Shown here: piece by piece, positions 1-8,230 of the stretch
Position numbering within the stretch: position 1 is the stretch's first letter
Layout: every line of letters starts with the position of its first letter
NCBI GenBank assembly: GCA_958295785.1
Contig: OY282377.1
Location: forward strand, 4,900,896 to 4,964,895
DNA from: an uncultured Latescibacterota bacterium
Lineage (GTDB): Bacteria; Latescibacterota; UBA2968
Direction of reading: 5' to 3'
DNA length: 64,000 nt
Translations under genes and position numbers: made by a program
The notes under the pieces: model-generated
The model's database searches: none
Told to the model about the DNA's origin: nothing
The model's input: only the letters and a program-made list of their open reading frames with translations

Positions 1-1821
1 GTGTGGGCCGAGGGCGTCGCCCATCTTTACGAAAAAAGCCGCGATTTTGAGCGCGAAGGCCAGGGGGCATTTAGCAAATTTGAAGCACTCACGGTGTTGG
101 CCGCCCATCTCTTTGCACGGGCCAATGTGGATTGGGCGGTTTTTGAGGTGGGATTGGGTGGGCAATTTGACGCGACCAATGCGTGGGATTCACAAGTCGC
201 TGTATTGACCGCCATTCATCTGGATCACACGGCGGCGTTGGGCGATACGCTGCCCGAAATTGCGGCGGATAAAGTACATATTGCGCGAGCGGGAAGGCCC
301 TTATTCACGGGGTCGGAACAGGCGTCCGAAGTATTGGCTTTGCTAAAAAAAGAATGCGTGCAGCGAGGGACTGTGTTGCAGGTCATAGACACGGAAATTG
401 GCGATATGGCGGATCGACCCGTGACATTTCGGGAAAATGCCGCCCTCTCGGTCGAGGTGGCGCGTCGTATTCTGGATGGGCGAGGGATGGAATTGTCGGC
501 TGAACGGGTGCGGGAGGTGATTTTGAATTGCCATTTGCCCGGGCGGTTTGAAGTGGTTCGGAAAACGCCGCCCCTGATTTTGGATGGCGCGCACAATCCG
601 GCTGCGGTTCACGCATTGGTCGGGGACTTGCAAGCTCTGTCGAACGAGTGGCTCTTTGTGGTGGGGGTGAATGAAGGGCACGATGCGCGCGGGATTTTGC
701 AGGCACTATCGCCTTTGGCCGCCGAAGTCATTTTGACGCGGTCCGCGCATCCCAAAGCCATTTCTGCGGAGACCTTAAAATCACATGTTCCCAAAGGGTT
801 GCGCGTGCGGTGTGAACCAGGTGGCTTGGATTTTTTGACGGATGCGCCCATGCGCCCTGTGTGCGTGACGGGATCGCTGCATCTGATCGCGCTGGCCCGC
901 GAGGCATTAGATTTGCCCAGGGAACAGGACAGTTTCAGCGAAGATGTGATCCTCGAAAGCCTGCGGTGTCTCGAAATCGCCTGCCGCAATTTGGGCGTAA
1001 AATATGACGCCGTATCGGCAGATGGCAATGTGGTGCGCGTAACAAAATCGGGAAAACCGCTGTACTTTTTGCGAAATAAGCACCCGTTTAACGATTATGT
1101 GTCCGCAAAATTGGCCGAAGACAAAGGCTATCAATACGAGTTGTTTGGGCAGGCGAATCTTGCAATTCCCAAAACCATGACGGTGTTTAATCCGCTGGCT
1201 GACCGGCGATTTGATCGGTATAAGACGCACGCTTCTGTCGCGGATATCGTGGCGGATGCGGTGCAGCGCGTGTCTTTTCCAGTGGTGGTAAAACGCAACC
1301 ACGGGTCTATGGCGCAGGGCGTGTATTTGGAGGCGGATGCCGCGGGCTTGCAGTCGCGTTTGCGCGAATTGTGTATCGACAGCAGCCGATTTGACAATGT
1401 GCTGTTGATCCAAGCGTATATCGAGGGGCCTGAATACCGCATTGTGGGCAGCCGAGACGAGTTGTTGCTCGCCTATCAAAAGCAAAATGGCACGGCCCTT
1501 GAAGGCGCAGATCTCAATCCCCTGCATCGGGCGGGCGGCATTGCCGTGCCGGTTGCAGATGAGGGATTACGGGATGATTTTCGCGTGCTGATCCAAGCGT
1601 TGAATCGGGTATTGGATTTGGGTTTTTACGCGCTGGATCTGATCGCGGGTTGCGATGGGTTTTCCGTTTTGGAAGTCAATCCCAATCCCATTTGCCACTT
1701 CTATAACGCGCACAATGGACGAGGCGACTTTGTGCAAATTTACGAGTACCTGTTGCGGAAGTATTTGCTAAAAGCGGGGCCCTCTGTGCCGGCCTTGTCG
1801 GGAGTGAGTATCCGCAGATGA
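1..1821 (+). CDS. FolC-like Mur ligase fused to ATP-grasp domain (5' truncated by window edge)
   Basis: The first half (visible residues 1-305) matches folylpolyglutamate synthase/Mur ligase: EVGLGG near residue 49, an LDHT segment, DGAHNP near 195 and TGSLHL near 291. The P-loop (GTNGKGS-type) region is absent, so about 100 residues lie upstream of the window and the GTG at position 1 is not the true start. Residues 310-606 are a separate ATP-grasp ligase domain: VVKRNHGSMAQG near 429, EGPEYR near 475, and the metal-binding end ALDLI...EVNPNP near 543-562. The domain order is the reverse of cyanophycin synthetase (ATP-grasp then Mur ligase). I infer an ATP-dependent amide ligase, perhaps for a peptide or polyglutamate product; the substrate is unknown. 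A plain folC role is the alternative for the first domain alone. Confidence 0.8.
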   Translation: MWAEGVAHLYEKSRDFEREGQGAFSKFEALTVLAAHLFARANVDWAVFEVGLGGQFDATNAWDSQVAVLTAIHLDHTAALGDTLPEIAADKVHIARAGRPLFTGSEQASEVLALLKKECVQRGTVLQVIDTEIGDMADRPVTFRENAALSVEVARRILDGRGMELSAERVREVILNCHLPGRFEVVRKTPPLILDGAHNPAAVHALVGDLQALSNEWLFVVGVNEGHDARGILQALSPLAAEVILTRSAHPKAISAETLKSHVPKGLRVRCEPGGLDFLTDAPMRPVCVTGSLHLIALAREALDLPREQDSFSEDVILESLRCLEIACRNLGVKYDAVSADGNVVRVTKSGKPLYFLRNKHPFNDYVSAKLAEDKGYQYELFGQANLAIPKTMTVFNPLADRRFDRYKTHASVADIVADAVQRVSFPVVVKRNHGSMAQGVYLEADAAGLQSRLRELCIDSSRFDNVLLIQAYIEGPEYRIVGSRDELLLAYQKQNGTALEGADLNPLHRAGGIAVPVADEGLRDDFRVLIQALNRVLDLGFYALDLIAGCDGFSVLEVNPNPICHFYNAHNGRGDFVQIYEYLLRKYLLKAGPSVPALSGVSIRR

Positions 1822-1850
1822 ACGCATAAGAAAGAGGCGAAAATAAAAAC

Positions 1851-1880
1851 GTAGGGGCGGTGCCCCCGTGCCCGCCCGAA
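1851..1880. repeat. Dispersed GTAGGGGCG palindromic repeat, copy 1
   Basis: A short GC-rich imperfect palindrome (GTAGGGGCGGTGCCCC then CGTGCCCGCCC) between two convergent genes. The same unit occurs six more times in the window, near 7950, 11791, 33401, 36401, 45200 and 58596, in both orientations and often with conserved flanks. Confidence 0.85.
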
Positions 1881-1956
1881 GAGGTGGGGAGAGAGAGGCG
1901 GGTTTTGCCACAAAAGGCGAGAGGTGAGATGGGGTGGGCAGGCTGATCGCTGATTT

Positions 1957-4900
1957 TCAGATTTCAACCGGCACCATTTTGTGCGTTCGCGGGTGAAATG
2001 TCATGCCTGTAATCAATTTTTCGAGCGTGTTGGTAAGGCGAATAACAACGCGGTTTTTGCCTTGTCTGAGCCATGCTGTTTCGCCAGTCCAGCGATAAGG
2101 CGGCCAAGCGCGCACGCCTAGAGAGTGCCCGTTCATTTTAATTTCGACAACATCGGCGATATTTTTCATGGCGCGCTCGAAGTCGAGTTCAAAACGCTCG
2201 GTTTTGGGCAGGGTATCGATCTCAATGTCTCGGCTATATGCCACAGTGCCAGCGAAGAAAGGAAGCCCATGTGCTTGGAGGTCAAAAATGGAGCCGCTTT
2301 CTTGCAAGGGGGAGAGCCTGGGATAGACCCCCCGCCAGGATTTGATTTGAAAACGCCCGAAGAGATACATGGCATCCACGAGGCCATCGCCCGAGCGGTT
2401 GACTTCCAAGCGAATGGCGATCACATTTTTGCCTTTGGTGATGCGTTGTGCTACGGAGCATGTCGCGTTGGCGTGATCGTAACGGAAGGTGGGACGAAAC
2501 GCATTGTCGGGCAATTGAAACCCGTTGATGTAGATTTGATACGCGCCCCGAATCGCACTGCGGTCCATGACCAGCGACAATTTGTTGGGAACGAAGTCGG
2601 CGACAAAGCTCGTTCGGTACCAGTATACGGTTTTTTCTTTGGGATTCTCAAAAGGTCGTGGGCGCGTTTTGGACCACCTGTGGTCGGCATAAGTCGGTTG
2701 ATGCCAGTTCTGATGCGCTCCCCTATTTTCAGGATCGCGCTGTATTTTGAATTTGTCGAAACGCAGCGCGTTATCTTCTTCTAAATCGACTTTCCAAAGA
2801 CCGCCCAAATCGAGTTTGAGCGGTTCTGGTAAAGGGGCTTTGGGCCGCGCTTCTCGTTGCGGTTGAACACGGCCTTTGGATGTTGCGATCAGGTGCGATT
2901 GTAGCCGATCAAAGTGCAGGTTGAACCGGCTCATTTCTCCGGTAGATTCGGCCTGAAGGGGCGTGCGTTTGCCCGTTTCCAAATCCCATCGCTCTAGTTG
3001 TCCGGCGGAGGCGGGTATGTTGATTTGCGTTGTTATGGGCGCGTTTTCCGTGTTGACAAAAAAGAAGATGTGATGCTTTTCATCTGCGCGGTGGTGATAT
3101 TGTATGGCGTCGGCGTTTTTTCCATCTGCTATGATGTGTACGCGGCGAGGTAGGATTTCATCGAGCAGGCGTTCGAGCATGGATGTCGCCTGATTTTTTT
3201 CTATGGTTCCCCCCGTGCGGATGAACAGGAAGTTGTCTCGGTTCAACAAATGGACGCCCGATTCGTGCCCGGTATAATCGCGAATCATGCGCCCCGGTTC
3301 CATGTCGGTCAGCCGGGAAAATCCCTCGACAACCGATGCCCCCTCTTGAATATCCTCGATGGGCAATAACCCCAGCGCGATGACGAGGCCGCCCGTATTG
3401 ATAAATGTGCGTAGCTTCTCAAAAGCTGCGCGTTCCAAATTGGTGATGGGGGGGATAACCAGAACCGCGTAGCGCGCTTTGCCGATCTGCAATTGGCGGT
3501 TGACGATTTTTGCCTGGGCGAGGAGGGCCGGGTCAAGGCTGTGAAACGGACGTTGCATTTGGTACAAGGCACTGGTAATACAAGCCCAGTCCGCAACGAG
3601 GTGTTGGGCCAGGGTTTCTTCATCGGGATCATAGCCGACATAAGACCAGTTGTGATAGGGGTGCGATAGATGTGCCCACAGGCTGGTGACCGGATCGAGG
3701 AGCGCGATATCGGCGACTTGCTGGCCTTGTCGCAAAAGATGGGCAAGGCGGCCCGCGTAGTCAGACAGTAGGCGGAAGTGTTTCCAATAGGGATTTTGAT
3801 GGAACAGGGATGGCGATGTGCCGTGTTTCCGCAAGCTGTCGAGCGTGTAGTAGCAGGCGTTGGGGATAAAGAAATTGGTTCCCTGGGCGCCGAGGGTATC
3901 GAGTTGCACTTTCATATCTTGCAACGTGAGCCCCCAGCCCGTGTTTTGAAAACAGGTGTTGAGCACGCGGTCCGCGTTGGTTTGCGCGCCCAGCGCGGTT
4001 GCAAACCCCGCGCCGTAGCCATAGGATACGGCGTGTTCTTGACCGCTGCTCGTACCCGGTATGGGTATTGAACTGCGATGGGCATTGCGTAGCGGGGTGA
4101 TGTTGCTCGCGTAATGGAGGGTGTGTTCTTTGCACCAGTCCGCACAGCGCGCGTTGTTGTGCCGGTGTTGCAGTTCGCCCAGGGTTTGAAAATAATCGTA
4201 GCGAATGCGGCTCGTGTTGAGGCCAAAATAGGTTATGAGGGCGGGCAAGCATGCGAGGAGATCGTAGCCATTGCGCGATTTGAAGTATTCGGGCAAGATG
4301 GGCGACCACGGCAGGTGGTCGTGGGGAAAGCGCGTTTCTGCGGTTAAAATGCCTTTTAGGGTTTTGCTTTGATACGTGGCAAATCGTTCGATATAGGGGT
4401 GTTGAATGGTCTGATGCATGGTGCGGACAGACTCTGGGTTAAACCGGTCGAGATGTAATCCCGGGCATTCTGGGGTTGCCGATGGTTCTTGCAAAAAGAC
4501 GAGCACGCGCCAGCGGCCGGGAGGGGCTTTCCAATACAGGCGGCGGGTGGGATCAAAAGAGAGATATGTGGAGGGGTGATAGGCGGAAACAGAATCGTTG
4601 GCGCGCAATGCGTGGTGTTGGTGATTGACCCCCAAATACGCGCTGATGTCTTGTTTTTCTTCCCACAAGCAGCGGTCTCTTCGCACGGGAACGGCAAGTG
4701 CCTGCAACACGGGTGCCCAAGGTAGAACGAGATCGACGAGTTGTCCGCCTTGTACAACGGTTTCGCGGAAGGTGAGTTGTTGTGCGATGAATTGAGGATG
4801 GTTTAAGGTGATTTGGGTTGACCCAATGCTGCCGGGATAGCGGTATTCGTCGTGGATCCAAACATGGAGGCCGCAGGTTTCTGCTGTTTCGATAGCCAAT

Positions 4901-5100
4901 TTGACGCGGTCAAACCACACTTGAGACAAATAGGGCGTTTTGAGGCCAGGGCCCGTTGCCAAACAAAATCCGCCAAGCCCTTTTTCGCTCATTTCGCGGA
5001 TCTGACGCACGAGTTCGTTTTCTTCGATGGTGCCGTTCCATATCCAAAATGGCACGAGGCGGTCGGCAGCGGGTGGGTCGATAAAGTTTTTGGGGTTCAT
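1957..5100 (-). CDS. GH106-like glycoside hydrolase (alpha-L-rhamnosidase type)
   Basis: A 1047-residue protein. Its N-terminus (PFWIWNG near 17, then GGF, LKTPYLS, and HDEYRYPGS near 83) follows the pattern of large GH106 alpha-L-rhamnosidase-type TIM-barrel enzymes. The last roughly 250 residues look like the beta-jellyroll sugar-binding domain of GH2-like proteins (WYRTSF, NGFQLPDN, GKNVIAIRLEVNRSG). No convincing signal peptide is seen, so a cytoplasmic enzyme acting on imported oligosaccharides is possible. ATG start, 2 bp after a CC-rich stretch without a strong Shine-Dalgarno. It would release terminal deoxy-sugars from plant or algal glycans, which fits the sulfatases elsewhere. The family call is firm at the level of a GH106-like hydrolase; the exact substrate is inference. 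Confidence 0.75.
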   Translation of the reverse strand: MNPKNFIDPPAADRLVPFWIWNGTIEENELVRQIREMSEKGLGGFCLATGPGLKTPYLSQVWFDRVKLAIETAETCGLHVWIHDEYRYPGSIGSTQITLNHPQFIAQQLTFRETVVQGGQLVDLVLPWAPVLQALAVPVRRDRCLWEEKQDISAYLGVNHQHHALRANDSVSAYHPSTYLSFDPTRRLYWKAPPGRWRVLVFLQEPSATPECPGLHLDRFNPESVRTMHQTIQHPYIERFATYQSKTLKGILTAETRFPHDHLPWSPILPEYFKSRNGYDLLACLPALITYFGLNTSRIRYDYFQTLGELQHRHNNARCADWCKEHTLHYASNITPLRNAHRSSIPIPGTSSGQEHAVSYGYGAGFATALGAQTNADRVLNTCFQNTGWGLTLQDMKVQLDTLGAQGTNFFIPNACYYTLDSLRKHGTSPSLFHQNPYWKHFRLLSDYAGRLAHLLRQGQQVADIALLDPVTSLWAHLSHPYHNWSYVGYDPDEETLAQHLVADWACITSALYQMQRPFHSLDPALLAQAKIVNRQLQIGKARYAVLVIPPITNLERAAFEKLRTFINTGGLVIALGLLPIEDIQEGASVVEGFSRLTDMEPGRMIRDYTGHESGVHLLNRDNFLFIRTGGTIEKNQATSMLERLLDEILPRRVHIIADGKNADAIQYHHRADEKHHIFFFVNTENAPITTQINIPASAGQLERWDLETGKRTPLQAESTGEMSRFNLHFDRLQSHLIATSKGRVQPQREARPKAPLPEPLKLDLGGLWKVDLEEDNALRFDKFKIQRDPENRGAHQNWHQPTYADHRWSKTRPRPFENPKEKTVYWYRTSFVADFVPNKLSLVMDRSAIRGAYQIYINGFQLPDNAFRPTFRYDHANATCSVAQRITKGKNVIAIRLEVNRSGDGLVDAMYLFGRFQIKSWRGVYPRLSPLQESGSIFDLQAHGLPFFAGTVAYSRDIEIDTLPKTERFELDFERAMKNIADVVEIKMNGHSLGVRAWPPYRWTGETAWLRQGKNRVVIRLTNTLEKLITGMTFHPRTHKMVPVEI

Positions 5101-5169
5101 AAGTTTCGGGGAATGCGACTTGCGGTGAGGGGTGGCATGGGCGTTGGGACGCGGGACATAGGTACTGGC

Positions 5170-5406
5170 TTACACGATGCCAGCACACGCTTGGCAAACA
5201 TAAGTGACCACCCGACCATGCGGGCGCAAGCGGATGAATTTAATCTCGCCTTCGCGCTGTTTGCACTGCGCGCACGGGCGGTCTAATTTAGGGGCAGAGG
5301 AGAGGGCCGCACAGGTATCACAGCGATAGAGAACGCGCTTGATGCCGTTTTCGATATGCGTTTGTGCCTTTGTTGCCGGAACTTTGCCACACTGTTCGCA
5401 GATCAA
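5170..5406 (-). CDS. Small McsA-like double zinc-ribbon protein
   Basis: About 78 residues with four CxxC pairs: CEQC and CDTC in the first half, CAQC and CQAC in the second. The start MICEQCGKVPAT closely resembles the N-terminal treble-clef/zinc-ribbon of McsA (UvrB/UvrC-motif activator of the McsB arginine kinase), but the UVR motif is missing. I chose the TTG start at 5406 because GGAGGT lies 7 bases upstream and the protein then begins exactly where McsA does; a longer frame up to 5475 has no such support. Probably a cytoplasmic zinc-binding adaptor. It stands alone between the glycosidase and the nucleotidyltransferase, facing the former's direction. Confidence 0.65.
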   Translation of the reverse strand: MICEQCGKVPATKAQTHIENGIKRVLYRCDTCAALSSAPKLDRPCAQCKQREGEIKFIRLRPHGRVVTYVCQACAGIV

Positions 5407-5588
5407 TGCTGTCACCTCCGCGTTTGCACAGCGCAGGCGAGATGCCCACACTCCTACTTTGTCCGTGACCCCCAAAAATTTAATGCCTGTGAAAAAAAAG
5501 TCAAGGTATTTTAATAAATTATTGTTTTATAGAATTTTGTAAAAAGATCGGTAAGAGGCAAGAGGTGGGGGTTGGTGCAAATACGCGC

Positions 5589-5617
5589 TTGTCAATTTTT
5601 GAGCCTATCGGTATAAT
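5589..5617 (+). promoter_or_regulatory. Near-consensus sigma70 promoter for the MocA-like gene
   Basis: TTGTCA at 5589-5594, a 17-base spacer, and TATAAT at 5612-5617. The expected transcription start near 5624 is only about 3 bases from the ATG at 5627, and no Shine-Dalgarno is present, so the mRNA would be leaderless or nearly so. Confidence 0.75.
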
Positions 5618-5626
5618 GCGAATATT

Positions 5627-6232
5627 ATGGGCGATCAAATTTACGGTCTGGTGCTGGCGGCGGGTCTGGCGCGCCGCATGGGGGCAACCAAACAGTTGTT
5701 GCCTTTTGGCGATAAAACGGTTCTGCAAACAGTGGTCGATACGCTGTTGGGGGCAAAGCTCGCTGGCGTCTCGGTGATTTTGGGGCACGATGCAGAGGCC
5801 GTGCGCGACAGTCTGAAAGATCGACTCGTGCAATTTTGCGTAAATGATGCGTACCGCGAGGGGATGTTTTCCAGTGTGCTTTGCGGCCTTCGCGGTTTGC
5901 CGACAGATGCGGATGCCGCGCTTATTGCCCTCGGCGACCAACCCCAGATTGAATTGAACGTCGTTCGGGCCGTGGTGAGGGCCTACCGCGAAGGCAGTCG
6001 GGGTATTGTGATTCCCGTATCGGGTGGAAAGCGCGGGCATCCGGTGTTGATAAATTTACCGCGTTATCGCCGCGAGATTCTAAGCCTCTCGGGCGATCAG
6101 GGCCTCAAGCCAGTTATGCGCGGCCACCCGCAAGACACGCTGGAAGTACCGGTTGACGACGAGGGAATTTTGAGAGATTTGGACACGCCAGAAGATTATC
6201 GCGCGGAGGTCACAAGGATATTTAATCGGTAA
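5627..6232 (+). CDS. MocA/MobA-like nucleotidyltransferase (molybdopterin cytidylyl/guanylyltransferase family)
   Basis: A 201-residue GT-A fold nucleotidyltransferase. LAAGLARRMGATKQLLPFG at residues 10-28 is the family's nucleotide-binding signature (LAAGxSxRMGxxKxLLP). EGMFSSVLCGL near 79 and ALGDQPQ near 101 are the conserved MocA motifs, the latter with the metal-binding Asp, and GxRGHPVLI near 136 completes the pattern. The MocA branch normally transfers CMP to molybdopterin to make the cofactor of xanthine dehydrogenase-type enzymes. No molybdenum enzyme gene is in view. Transcription probably starts from the promoter just upstream, giving a leaderless message. Length is normal for the family. 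Confidence 0.85.
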   Translation: MGDQIYGLVLAAGLARRMGATKQLLPFGDKTVLQTVVDTLLGAKLAGVSVILGHDAEAVRDSLKDRLVQFCVNDAYREGMFSSVLCGLRGLPTDADAALIALGDQPQIELNVVRAVVRAYREGSRGIVIPVSGGKRGHPVLINLPRYRREILSLSGDQGLKPVMRGHPQDTLEVPVDDEGILRDLDTPEDYRAEVTRIFNR

Positions 6233-6237
6233 GATGG

Positions 6238-6280
6238 ATTTAGAAGTTGTCTTAAAACGAATCCCCGCAACGGGGAGGGG
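6238..6280 (+). repeat. Half copy of family-B miniature repeat
   Basis: TTAGAAGTTGTCTTAAAA followed by a GC-rich block. The same terminus occurs at 20932-21067, 56432-56512 and 57662-57732, where both inverted ends can be seen. Only one end is clear here, directly before the family-A element. Confidence 0.6.
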
Positions 6281-6285
6281 AGATG

Positions 6286-6776
6286 TTATACCAATTTGAT
6301 TTTTATTTTTTCGTATCCTGCCTCCCATCAAGGATGAATGAGGAACAGAAGTTCTGTATGGATCATGCGTTGCTCGTTTCAAGCGTTTGGTTCTCAGGCA
6401 TCGTTTGTTGCCTTTGATGCGTTGGCTACGCCTGTGCCTACGGCGTGCGGCGACTTCCTTTTTTTCATCAGCAAAAAAAAGGAAGCGAGCGGGGTACAAC
6501 TGCCCTAGCAGTTCAAAAATGCCGCTCTCATACGCCGAGGGACTGGCACAGCGCAAATCGCTTTTGTAATAGGACGACATGCGCTGGCCTGCAAGGTGGG
6601 TTGCCAGACGGCTGGGGGTTGCGAGACGGCCTTGCGCGCTGTGCGTGATGGCTTTATCTGATGGTTTTTTGGGATGGCATTTTTGCAATGGCTTCTCTGA
6701 ATGCCTGCGTAAGGTCAAGGGAATCATTTGCGGGTCGCATATCGCATCAGGTCAACAGAAAATCAATTTGGTATTA
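6286..6776. mobile_element. Family-A MITE-like element, full-length copy (about 490 bp)
   Basis: The ends form an imperfect terminal inverted repeat: TTATACCAATTTGATTTT on the left and AAAATCAATTTGGTATTA on the right. The interior has no convincing gene. Its left part recurs at 13432-13537, its middle and right part at 36449-36809 and its right end at 62984-63033. It contains the GGGGTACAACTGC hairpin motif near 6490. Its right end stops one base before the GAGG ribosome-binding site of the next gene, so insertion may have shaped that gene's leader. No transposase is inside, so it would depend on one in trans. Confidence 0.75.
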
Positions 6777-6789
6777 GAGGAAAAGGTCG

Positions 6790-7848
6790 ATGTCAAACGC
6801 GCTATCAAAAAATGTTGAAATGGCATTCAAAAAAGGGCAGGTGATTCCCGCGCATCCGCTGGCACTGACCGCGGAGCGAAAATTGGACGCACGCCGACAG
6901 CGAGCTTTGTCGCGCTATTACATCGCCGCGGGCGCGGGTGGGTTGGCCGTGGGCGTGCATACCACGCAGTTTGAAATCCGCGATCCCAAGTGGGATTTGT
7001 ATCGGTCTGTCTTGGAACTGGCCGCCTGTGTGATGGATGCCGAAGCCCCTGCTGATTTTGTCCGCGTGGCGGGCATTGTGGGCAACACGCGACAGGCCGT
7101 GTCAGAGGCAGAAACCGCGTGCGATTGCGGATATCAGATCGGATTGGTGAGTTTGCGCGCTTTTGCCGGTGCGAGGGTTGATGCGATGATCGCGCATTGC
7201 CGGGCCGTGGCCGATGTGATTCCGGTGATGGGTTTTTATTTGCAACCGGCTGTTGGCGGGTGTGTGTTGCCTTTTGATTTTTGGCGGCGTTTTGCCGAGA
7301 TCGAGTCAGTGGTGGGCATTAAGATCGCGCCGTTTAATCGGTATCAAACGCTGGATGTGATTCGCGGGGTTGTGGCGTCTGGACGCGCAAAACACATCGC
7401 GTTCTACACGGGCAACGATGACAATATTGTGATGGATTTGTTGACGACTCATCGGTTTATGCATGATGGCGCGGCTGTGGATGTGCGGATTGTGGGCGGG
7501 CTTTTGGGGCATTGGGCCGTGTGGACAAAGAAGGCTGTGAAGATGTTGCGCGCCTGCCAAAAAATCGCCCTATCGGAAAATGTGCCTCGGGAAATGCTCA
7601 CGCGGGCGATTGAGGTGACAGATTGCAATGCGGCGTTTTTTGACGCGCCCAATGCCTTTTCGGGATGTATTGCGGGTGTTCACGAGGTGTTGCGAAGGCA
7701 GGGGCTTCTCGAGGGGGTCTGGTGTCTCAATCCCAAAGAGGGCCTGTCTTGCGGACAAGCCGAAGAGATTGATCGCGTGTACGCGGCGTATCCGCATTTG
7801 AATGACGACGCTTTTGTGGCGCGACACTTGGACGAGTGGTTGCGGTGA
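6790..7848 (+). CDS. Dihydrodipicolinate synthase/N-acetylneuraminate lyase family aldolase
   Basis: A 352-residue TIM-barrel protein of the DapA/NAL family. GGLAVGVHTTQ near 50 replaces the usual GTTGE phosphate/carboxylate loop, FYLQPAVGG near 150 holds the catalytic Tyr, and VGIKIAPFNR near 178 holds the likely Schiff-base Lys. Members condense or cleave pyruvate with an aldehyde. The altered GTTGE loop and the aldehyde dehydrogenase gene downstream on the same strand argue against lysine synthesis and for sugar-acid or keto-acid breakdown (inference). ATG at 6790 has GAGG 9 bases upstream, at the very end of the MITE. A DUF993-like aldolase label is also possible. Confidence 0.75.
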   Translation: MSNALSKNVEMAFKKGQVIPAHPLALTAERKLDARRQRALSRYYIAAGAGGLAVGVHTTQFEIRDPKWDLYRSVLELAACVMDAEAPADFVRVAGIVGNTRQAVSEAETACDCGYQIGLVSLRAFAGARVDAMIAHCRAVADVIPVMGFYLQPAVGGCVLPFDFWRRFAEIESVVGIKIAPFNRYQTLDVIRGVVASGRAKHIAFYTGNDDNIVMDLLTTHRFMHDGAAVDVRIVGGLLGHWAVWTKKAVKMLRACQKIALSENVPREMLTRAIEVTDCNAAFFDAPNAFSGCIAGVHEVLRRQGLLEGVWCLNPKEGLSCGQAEEIDRVYAAYPHLNDDAFVARHLDEWLR

Positions 7849-8230
7849 GGAAACGGGGAGGAGAGGCAAGACGCGAAAAGCAACCCCAGGCATGGCCCCT
7901 TGATGACACCCTCAAGCGCAGGCTCTGTGAAGACGAAAATAAAAGATGCGTAGGGGCGGTGCCCCCGTGCTCGCCCAAAGATACAAGGAGGATCGAGATT
8001 TGCAAAATTTGCGGATGGACGGGGTTGAGATACAAAATGCGAGGAATAGGAACGTCCGCCTGAAGAACAAGAAGCGAGACGATCTCGCCTGTTGCCGTTG
8101 CACGCGAAAGCACAAAGTTGGAAAAGCTGAATTTTGTTGACTTGCAAAGTGTCGCTGTGCATGATGGATGGGCAGGGATGAAAACGGAGCCTGAGAATGG
8201 CAATTTTTAACTGATTCAAGGAGGTTTGTC
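7849..8230 (+). promoter_or_regulatory. Intergenic region: repeat copy 2 and probable promoter of the aldehyde dehydrogenase
   Basis: Holds palindromic repeat copy 2 at 7950-7978 and, further on, TTGACT (8137-8142), a 17-base spacer and CATGAT (8160-8165), a plausible promoter for the gene at 8231. No gene of its own is supported here. Confidence 0.45.

Noticed and set aside
6387-6727. Open frames inside the family-A element conserved between two copies (minus strand, ESGIFELL segment)
   Set aside because: Frames are broken differently in the two copies and have no ribosome-binding site; the conservation is explained by shared element DNA.
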